Assembly (NCBI GenBank): GCA_003545435.1 | Contig: DPYI01000006.1 | Coordinates: 10,905-23,486, forward strand | From: Patescibacteria group bacterium | GTDB taxonomy: Bacteria > Patescibacteriota > Microgenomatia > UBA10105 > UBA927 | Direction: 5' to 3' | DNA length: 12,582 nt | Shown: in pieces, positions 5,877 to 10,981 of the stretch | Layout of the letters: each line of letters starts with the position of its first letter | How positions within the stretch are numbered: position 1 is the stretch's first letter | Translations under genes and position numbers: made by a program | The notes under the pieces: model-generated | Told to the model about the DNA's origin: nothing | Database searches by the model: none | What the model saw: only the letters and a program-made list of their open reading frames with translations

Positions 5877-8285
5877 ATGCCAATAGGAGATATACAGCTT
5901 GTCCTCCAATGGTGGTCAGCGCTGTTTTTGGTCGGTGCAGCTGCATTTCCACTGACAAAAAAATTATTTAGTCCGCCGGCCAGCGGATGGCCCGCCTCGC
6001 CGGAGACGTCGAGGCGGGGCTGGTTTGATCGTGGGTACTTCTTTAGTAAAGCTGTCGGGATGGCGGTGGTGTCCTATATAGTTTTTCTGTTCGGGACGCT
6101 CCACGTGTTACCTTTCACCTTTTTTAACGTTATAGAAGCGATGATTATTCTGTTTGTATTAGGGATTCTATTGTCTGATAGGACACATTGGACGGATAGG
6201 ACGAATCCGCCTTCGCTAAAGCTTCGGCGGACAGGTAAGACGGGGAATATATTTTTTAGCTTCGCAAGGCGAGGCCTTGCGAAGCTAATTTTATGCATCT
6301 TGTTGGAGGAGGTTGTCTTTTTCGGGGCGCTCCTTTTTTGGAGCTGGGTGAAGGCGCATGAACCGAGTATCCGGGGACTGGAGAAATTTATGGACTACGG
6401 GTTTATGCAGTCATTGTTTAATAGCACATACTTTCCGGCTCCTGACATGTGGTGGCAAGGAGGATCGATTAACTATTACTTTTTCGGACACCTGGTTACT
6501 GCGGTTCTTACAAAGCTTTCAGGGTTGGATTTATCCGTTACGTTTAACCTCATGCTGGCGACACTGTTTGCACTGACGCTTACGATGTCGTTCAGCATTG
6601 GTGTGCAGATTGTTAGGATAGGACACATAGGACGGATAGGACATATAAAGACGCTTATCGGTGGTCTTTTGACTGCCTTTCTTGTCACCTTGGCCGGAAA
6701 CATGCAGACTATCTATGCATTCACAAAAGGGTATTTAGGAGATAATGTCGTGCCGTTTTGGACTATTCTATGGAATCGGACAGAATTTTTTTCTAAGGTT
6801 AGGGAGGGGATGCTTATATATTGGTATGCGAATGCCACCCGCTTTATTCCGTTTACCATTCATGAATTTCCCAGCTACTCATTTGTGGTCTCTGATGTGC
6901 ATGGACACGTCCTTTCTATCCCATTTGTTTTGTTGGCCATAGGGTTACTCATTACGTTGTTTTGCCAGTCGCGGCAGGAAAATGGAAAATATCAAATACA
7001 TTCTCAATTCTCAATTCTCAATTCTCAATTTCATATTGTCTTCTACGGCTTTCTTCTCGGAATCCTTCTTATGACCAACGCTTTGGATGGGCCGATATAC
7101 CTTTTGTTGTTCCTCGCATTGCTCGTTACAACAAAAGGAATTTTCAATCAAAACTCAATTTTTAATGACCAAAAAGCACGTCGAGCGTTTTCAACTATTT
7201 TTATCCCAATCATTGTTGTTATAAGCACGCTATGTGTAACCGCCTTGCCGTTTTTATGGCATTTCAACTCGTTTGCTGCGGGAATCGGGGTTAATTGTCC
7301 GCCGGGATTTCTTGCCAACACAAAAATCGGGCCGTTCATTTTTGAAGGAGTGGACAAATGCCAGAAATCACCCCTCTGGATGATGGAGCTTCTCTGGGGA
7401 TTTTTTTGGTATACCGGTGCATGGCTGTTTATCAGACAAATATGGAAAAAAGAGCAGTATAATGGGATTATTCACCGAATACTGAAAGTGTTCTTTCTCT
7501 ATGGTTTGGTACTTATCGTCATTCCTGAATTTTTTTATGTCAAAGATATCTATCCGGCGCACTTCCGCTCAAACACGATGTTTAAGCTGGGATATGAGGC
7601 GTTTATCCTTTGGTCCATAATTTCCGCATATGTTATTGTCCATTTCATTTTTCAACGAGATAATCCAATATTAAATATAAAAAATAAAATATTCAATATA
7701 CATATCAAATATAAAAAAGTCAGAATACTTTTTTTCATTTTACTTATTCCTCAGCTTTTTCTTGTTTCCATCTATCCATGGTTTTCCGTCAGATCATATT
7801 TCGGAGAATTACGGACATACCAGAGTATTTACGGATTGAAGTGGCTGGAAGAAGAGTACCCTTATGATTACGAAGCAATTATGTGGCTTCGTAATCGAAT
7901 TCAGAATTCAGAATTCAGAATTCAGAATTTTTCCATTGTCGAAGCGGATGGGGAGAGTTATACGGATTACAACCATATTTCCGCATTTTCCGGCGTGCCT
8001 ACGATTGTCGGGTGGGCAGTCCACGAGTGGCTGTGGCGGGGAAGCTATGACGTGGTGGCACCTCGGCGGGAAGAGGTCGCAAAAGTGTACGAGTCTCCTG
8101 ATTTAGATGAGGTGCGGTCGATTCTGGAAACGTATAATGTCCGCTACATCGTTGTAGGCAAACTGGAACGGGAAAAATATACACAGTTGAATGAAGAGCG
8201 CATGACATCTCTGGGAACCGTTGCATTCCGATCCGGGGATACGGTCGTGTATGAGGTCGGAAGGAGTTCCGAAGTTGGCTATTGA
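5877..8285 (+). CDS. DUF2298 ('YYY') giant polytopic membrane protein
   Basis: This 802-residue protein is recognisable by the DUF2298 signatures in order: an outer-loop block APDMWWQGGSINYYFFGH (NYYFFGH at 199-205), then FTIHEFPSYSFVVSDVHGH (SDVHGH at 339-344). KDIYPAHFRSNTMFKLGY follows late, and a C-terminal soluble domain has DGESYTDYNHISAFSG and VGWAVHEWLWRG, then YNVRYIVVGKLEREKY. The family is uncharacterised; its fold suggests a GT-C-like enzyme working at the outer membrane face. At least six repeat-derived inserts stay in frame, all between predicted helices or in the tail: residues 39-48, 101-119, 127-137, 247-256, 375-384 and 674-683. Further AT-rich stretches (about 600-617) may be decayed ones. 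The gene has its own -10 box. Confidence 0.88.
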   Translation: MPIGDIQLVLQWWSALFLVGAAAFPLTKKLFSPPASGWPASPETSRRGWFDRGYFFSKAVGMAVVSYIVFLFGTLHVLPFTFFNVIEAMIILFVLGILLSDRTHWTDRTNPPSLKLRRTGKTGNIFFSFARRGLAKLILCILLEEVVFFGALLFWSWVKAHEPSIRGLEKFMDYGFMQSLFNSTYFPAPDMWWQGGSINYYFFGHLVTAVLTKLSGLDLSVTFNLMLATLFALTLTMSFSIGVQIVRIGHIGRIGHIKTLIGGLLTAFLVTLAGNMQTIYAFTKGYLGDNVVPFWTILWNRTEFFSKVREGMLIYWYANATRFIPFTIHEFPSYSFVVSDVHGHVLSIPFVLLAIGLLITLFCQSRQENGKYQIHSQFSILNSQFHIVFYGFLLGILLMTNALDGPIYLLLFLALLVTTKGIFNQNSIFNDQKARRAFSTIFIPIIVVISTLCVTALPFLWHFNSFAAGIGVNCPPGFLANTKIGPFIFEGVDKCQKSPLWMMELLWGFFWYTGAWLFIRQIWKKEQYNGIIHRILKVFFLYGLVLIVIPEFFYVKDIYPAHFRSNTMFKLGYEAFILWSIISAYVIVHFIFQRDNPILNIKNKIFNIHIKYKKVRILFFILLIPQLFLVSIYPWFSVRSYFGELRTYQSIYGLKWLEEEYPYDYEAIMWLRNRIQNSEFRIQNFSIVEADGESYTDYNHISAFSGVPTIVGWAVHEWLWRGSYDVVAPRREEVAKVYESPDLDEVRSILETYNVRYIVVGKLEREKYTQLNEERMTSLGTVAFRSGDTVVYEVGRSSEVGY
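5991..6018. repeat. CCCGCCTCG / CGAGGCGGG palindrome in the DUF2298 gene
   Basis: The perfect 9-bp arms (5991-5999 and 6010-6018) have a 10-nt loop and are identical to the outer arms at 1264-1323. The insert is read as PASPETSRRG (residues 40-48) in the first cytoplasmic loop. Confidence 0.7.
6177..6202. repeat. 26-nt GGATAGGAC-type repeat, copy 1
   Basis: This stretch matches 6617-6642 at 25 of 26 positions and is internally repetitive (GATAGGAC and GGACGGATAGGAC units). It is read in phase 0 as DRTHWTDR, unlike the second copy. Confidence 0.8.
6206..6231. repeat. TCCGCC / GGCGGA imperfect palindrome
   Basis: TCCGCC (6206-6211) pairs with GGCGGA (6226-6231) around TTCGCTAAAGCTTC. It sits between the 26-nt repeat and the 31-nt palindrome, so three different repeats stand almost end to end in one loop of the DUF2298 protein. 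Confidence 0.65.
6257..6287. repeat. 31-nt REP-like palindrome, copy inside the DUF2298 gene
   Basis: It differs by a single base (position 15) from the perfect palindrome at 10167-10197. The arms TAGCTTCGCAAGGC and GCCTTGCGAAGCTA are intact. It is translated as SFARRGLAKL (residues 128-137). The two other copies flank the transposase gene. Confidence 0.88.
6617..6642. repeat. 26-nt GGATAGGAC-type repeat, copy 2
   Basis: This is the second copy of the repeat at 6177-6202, in the same gene but shifted by two positions relative to the codons. It is read as RIGHIGRIGH instead of DRTHWTDR. It lies in a loop between two membrane helices. Confidence 0.8.
7001..7028. repeat. TTCTCAA heptamer, four perfect copies, in the DUF2298 gene
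   Basis: Four exact 7-nt units are read as part of SQFSILNSQF (residues about 375-384), in a loop between helices. Copy number and unit length are the same as in the other perfect heptamer arrays in this window. Confidence 0.88.
7898..7925. repeat. AATTCAG heptamer, four perfect copies, in the DUF2298 gene
   Basis: Four exact units are read as IQNSEFRIQN (residues about 674-683), just after the last membrane helix region and before the C-terminal DGESYT block. The unit overlaps GAATTC sites and is the same heptamer as at 59-72. Confidence 0.9.
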
Positions 8286-8311
8286 CAAACAAGAGGGAAG
8301 GTACGTACAAT
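8282..8311 (+). promoter_or_regulatory. Consensus-like promoter upstream of rho
   Basis: TTGACA (8282-8287, perfect -35) is followed after 18 bp by TACAAT (8306-8311, 5 of 6). The -35 overlaps the stop codon of the DUF2298 gene. Transcription would begin near 8318, giving rho a leader of about 180 nt, unlike the leaderless genes nearby. Confidence 0.55.
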
Positions 8312-8501
8312 ATAAGCCATACCTTGCGTTTCCTCGTTTGAAACTTGATGATTCCATGATACTTTCCATCATTTAACGCTATGTTTTTTTGGATAGGATG
8401 ATGCACATCACATAACGGATTCAATTGGAACGCCAGAGAAAATTCATAATTCCATTCTTCTCCGCCATCTGGCGGATACGAAGGGCAAGCATAACTCATA
8501 T
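8286..8501. other. rho upstream region with possible long leader
   Basis: I see no convincing gene in these 216 bp. They contain the promoter above, weak dyads around 8345-8375 and 8396-8410, and a perfect hairpin (TCCGCCA 8461-8467, TGGCGGA 8470-8476) about 25 nt before the rho ATG. rho has no Shine-Dalgarno. A weak box CATAAC (8490-8495) six nt before the ATG could give a second, leaderless message. Confidence 0.4.
8461..8476. repeat. TCCGCCA / TGGCGGA hairpin
   Basis: Perfect 7-bp arms are separated by two bases. The TCCGCC/GGCGGA core is shared with the palindrome at 6206-6231. Its position just before rho could affect leader structure, or it may be one more dispersed repeat. Confidence 0.5.
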
Positions 8502-10169
8502 ATGGCCTACAGAGCTACGACAAAACGATCGGCTTCTGTGAAATCAGGGACGCCATCAGCTGAAAAGTCAACGAAAACAACAGAAGAAAAGAAATCATCC
8601 CCGATTCAATCGGGGCCTGCCTCCCCGGGTCTAGGCGGGCCAATTATTGAAGTACCTCCGACAAAGGCAGAGGAATTGTCCGTTGATGCTTTGATCGGCG
8701 GGCCAGTTTCATCCGGCTCCGTGTTGCCTCCTGAAAAAAAGGTTGAACCCATGATTCAAAGACCGGAAATCACCCCAACACCTCCAGCATCTCCCTCACC
8801 AACACCGTCTTTTTCCTATTCAGAACCGCGAGATCAAGGATATGGACCCCGCAGTTATCAGCGGTACACCAGACCAAGCGGATACCAGGATGGAAGCCCG
8901 GGCGGATACCGGGGACCGGTACGGGGATACGGAAGCGGGTATGACCGAGGGTATAGACGTCCTCAACGGGATTTTTCCCAAGGGGAAAACGGCGTAGTGC
9001 AGGACATCGCCGTACCAACCGAAACCGTGAAAGGGATTCTGGATATCATGCCGGAGGGACACGGATTTTTGCGTCCTAAATTTACTCCGTCAGACCGGGA
9101 TGTGTACATATCCCAATCACAAATCCGGAGATTTCTTCTGAGAAACGGGGATGAGGTGACAGGACAAGCAAGGCCTCCGAAAGACAACGAACGGTACTGG
9201 GGGCTTCTCAAAGTTGAAAAAATTAACGGGCTTGAGGCGGAAGGCATGACGGACCGTCCGCGATTTGATGACCTCATCCCTATATATCCCAGTGTTCACC
9301 TGAAACTCGAGACGGGGCAGCTGCCGCTTTCGACAAGGATCATCGACCTCCTTTCTCCGATCGGGTTTGGGCAGAGGGGGCTCATTGTTTCTCCTCCGAA
9401 AGCAGGGAAAACTACGATTCTTAAGGAAATTGCCTCCGGCATCTCTGCCAATTACCCAAACGTCCACCTCATGGCAGCTCTCATCGGTGAGCGGCCGGAA
9501 GAGGTAACGGATCTTACCCGCAATATCAAAGGAGAAGTCCTGTCCAGCAACTTTGACCAGTCGCCGTCCGAGCAGGTGCGGGTAGCGGAAGTAGCATTGG
9601 ACCGCGCCAAACGGCTGGTGGAAATCGGGAAAGATGTTGTGATACTTCTGGATTCTATCACCAGGCTGGCACGGGCGTACAACCTCGTTGTGAATCCTTC
9701 AGGGAGGACCCTCTCCGGCGGATTTGATCCGGCAGCCTTGTATCCGGCGAAGAAATTTTTAGGAGCAGCCCGGTGTATCGAGGCAACGCTGGAAGCTGGA
9801 GAAAGTCCTTCGACGGGCTCAGGATTACCCAAAACCAATGGATCTTTGACCGTCATTGGTACGTGTCTTATTGATACCGGAAGCCGCATGGATGACCTTA
9901 TTTATGAAGAGTTTAAAGGCACCGGCAATATGGAGCTCCATCTGTCCCGCAAACTCCAGGAGCGGAGAATTTTTCCGGCCATTGATATTGCCACGTCCGG
10001 CACCCGCCATGATGAGCTTATGATCGGAGAGGAAGCAATGAAAAAGATCGTCACGCTCCGGCATATGCTTGCTTTGCTTTCTGACGACGAGCAGACCGCG
10101 ATGATGATCGAGCGTCTCTCCAAAACCGCATCCAATGCGGAATTTGTGGAAAGCCTCAACCAGGGTTAG
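8502..10169 (+). CDS. rho: Transcription termination factor Rho
   Basis: Rho is a hexameric RNA-dependent ATPase that ends transcription. Order of parts in 555 residues: a disordered N-terminal region of about 170 residues, Ser/Pro-rich then Gly/Tyr/Arg-rich (GYGPRSYQRYTRPSGYQDG); the cold-shock-like RNA-binding domain (about 176-256, with GHGFLRP, VYISQSQIRRF, RPPKDNERYWGLLKV); and the RecA-like core. The core has Walker A SPPKAGKTT (297-305), LIGERPEEVT with catalytic E330, and Walker B VVILLDSITRLARAYN (D384). The SGGFDPAAL Q-loop, DTGSRMDD R-loop and EEFKGTGNMELHLSRK follow. Odd points: G329 where E. coli Rho has Asp; a 17-residue insert (429-445) between GAARCIEA and NGSLT that contains a dispersed repeat; palindromes in the N-terminal region; and a stop codon that is the first three bases of a 31-nt palindrome. 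Confidence 0.97.
   Translation: MAYRATTKRSASVKSGTPSAEKSTKTTEEKKSSPIQSGPASPGLGGPIIEVPPTKAEELSVDALIGGPVSSGSVLPPEKKVEPMIQRPEITPTPPASPSPTPSFSYSEPRDQGYGPRSYQRYTRPSGYQDGSPGGYRGPVRGYGSGYDRGYRRPQRDFSQGENGVVQDIAVPTETVKGILDIMPEGHGFLRPKFTPSDRDVYISQSQIRRFLLRNGDEVTGQARPPKDNERYWGLLKVEKINGLEAEGMTDRPRFDDLIPIYPSVHLKLETGQLPLSTRIIDLLSPIGFGQRGLIVSPPKAGKTTILKEIASGISANYPNVHLMAALIGERPEEVTDLTRNIKGEVLSSNFDQSPSEQVRVAEVALDRAKRLVEIGKDVVILLDSITRLARAYNLVVNPSGRTLSGGFDPAALYPAKKFLGAARCIEATLEAGESPSTGSGLPKTNGSLTVIGTCLIDTGSRMDDLIYEEFKGTGNMELHLSRKLQERRIFPAIDIATSGTRHDELMIGEEAMKKIVTLRHMLALLSDDEQTAMMIERLSKTASNAEFVESLNQG
8599..8615. repeat. CCCCGATT-C-AATCGGGG perfect palindrome in rho
   Basis: Eight-base arms surround a single central C. 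It is read as SPIQSG in the disordered N-terminal region of Rho. The next palindrome starts at its last base. Confidence 0.75.
8615..8640. repeat. CCCGCCT-type palindrome in rho
   Basis: GCCTGCCT (8615-8622) and AGGCGGGC (8633-8640) pair at 7 of 8 positions and resemble the CCCGCCT arms at 1264-1323 and 5991-6018. It is read as GPASPGLGG. All three copies are read so that the arm gives Pro-Ala-Ser. Confidence 0.55.
9807..9823 (+). repeat. CCTTCGACGGGCTCAGG dispersed repeat inside the Rho ATPase core
   Basis: It matches 799-815 (minus strand) at 15 of 17 positions. Here it is read as PSTGSG in the middle of a 17-residue insert of Rho, a different frame from the oxidoreductase copy (FDKLR). 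Confidence 0.75.
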
Positions 10170-10197
10170 CTTCGCAAGGCCAGGCCTTGCGAAGCTA
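10167..10197. repeat. 31-nt REP-like palindrome between rho and the transposase
   Basis: Two perfect 15-nt arms (TAGCTTCGCAAGGCC and GGCCTTGCGAAGCTA) flank one A. The first three bases are the rho stop codon. The transposase stop at 10203-10205 follows on the other strand, so the palindrome fills the space between convergent genes. It could act as a bidirectional hairpin terminator, but no T-run follows on either strand. Confidence 0.92.
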
Positions 10198-10202
10198 GAT
10201 TG

Positions 10203-10904
10203 TCAATCAAGAACTAATGAGCGAGTAAAGAGAATTGTGTCCTCTTCAATATCCATATCTTCAACAAACGACTGATATGACTGTGTGTTATTTCCAAAAT
10301 AAGCAAGTATCTTTTCTGCATGGATCCATTCTGTGGTTCGAAGACCGAGGAATTCCGGATATGAAGAATATTGATATGTCGCGAGTATCCGTGACGGGAT
10401 TTCTTTATATGAACCTTTATGTATTGGATTGCGATGAATATATCGCGTCAGATGCTTAAGCTGTTCGTCCGTCGTAACCATAACCGCTTTATAGACACTT
10501 TGAAAAAGGGGACCTATGCGTTTGTATTTTTTATTGAAATACATAGTATAGCGGGTGCAGAGAGAATTCATGAATCGGTCGATCGCATCAGCGTCTGTTT
10601 GTCGAATCAGAAAATGAAAATGATTTGGCATGAGACAGTGCGAGACAAGAGTGATTGTGCCGAAAAAGTTATTGAGCCGGAGAAGTTTTATTGCCTGATC
10701 TTTTTCTCTCCAAGATGCTGTTGGGTTAGCTATGACACGCTGAAGCGCTTTTTCATCTTTCATTTCAAGGTAGTTTTTTAAATAGGAGAGAAATACGCCG
10801 AAGTCCTGATCATCCTGAAATATAAGCTGTTTATTTACTCCGCGGTTATAGAGATGATAATACGCATTTTCTTCGTAGATTTTCAGTCGATGCTTGGCAG
10901 GCAT
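10203..10904 (-). CDS. REP-associated HUH/Y1 transposase (RAYT, IS200-like family)
   Basis: This intact 233-residue protein has the family pattern YYHLYNRGVNKQLIFQDDQDF (from residue 15), then LMPNHFHFLIRQ with the metal-binding HUH motif (H95-F-H97). YKRIGPLFQSVYKAVMV comes next, then TRYIHRNPIHKG, in which Y155 is the probable nucleophile. These enzymes cut and join single-stranded DNA at hairpins. The start at 10904 is preferred over the longer frame to 10997: it matches family length, has a -10 box 7 nt upstream, and the longer version would only add translated palindrome (SFARPGLAKL) and overlap the next gene. Single-copy domestication for palindrome processing is likely from family knowledge; activity cannot be judged here. 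Confidence 0.92.
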   Translation of the reverse strand: MPAKHRLKIYEENAYYHLYNRGVNKQLIFQDDQDFGVFLSYLKNYLEMKDEKALQRVIANPTASWREKDQAIKLLRLNNFFGTITLVSHCLMPNHFHFLIRQTDADAIDRFMNSLCTRYTMYFNKKYKRIGPLFQSVYKAVMVTTDEQLKHLTRYIHRNPIHKGSYKEIPSRILATYQYSSYPEFLGLRTTEWIHAEKILAYFGNNTQSYQSFVEDMDIEEDTILFTRSLVLD

Positions 10905-10911
10905 ACTTTTG

Positions 10912-10917
10912 AGTATA
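10912..10917 (-). promoter_or_regulatory. -10 box for the transposase
   Basis: TATACT on the minus strand lies 7 nt before the ATG at 10904, again predicting a leaderless mRNA. It sits between the upstream palindrome and the start codon. Confidence 0.5.
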
Positions 10918-10928
10918 TAGAAAATAGT

Positions 10929-10959
10929 TAGCTTCGCAAGGCCTGGCCTTGCGAAGCTA
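10929..10959. repeat. 31-nt REP-like palindrome upstream of the transposase
   Basis: Perfect 15-nt arms flank a central T; it is the inverted copy of 10167-10197. It begins 22 nt after the stop codon of the surface-type protein and is followed on the minus strand by ACTATTTTC, so it might also act as a weak terminator for that gene. Confidence 0.92.
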
Positions 10960-10981
10960 GGTTTTACGCAGGCACATTTTT

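Larger units (their letters stand above)
10167..10959 (-). mobile_element. Candidate REPtron: HUH transposase gene bracketed by inverted palindromes
   Basis: The unit comprises the palindrome at 10167-10197, the complete transposase gene, and the palindrome at 10929-10959, which is the exact reverse complement of the first (central A versus T). This arrangement is known for REP-associated tyrosine transposases (RAYTs), which sit singly among the palindromes they are thought to spread. The third copy in the DUF2298 gene supports dispersal of the palindrome without the gene. Confidence 0.7.

Noticed and set aside
7999..8499. 166-codon minus-strand frame across the DUF2298 end and rho leader
   Set aside because: It overlaps the conserved DUF2298 C-terminal domain and has no recognisable protein features.
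10167..10197. Classical intrinsic terminator after rho
   Set aside because: The hairpin is strong but neither strand has a T-run after it, so I record it as a repeat that may terminate transcription.
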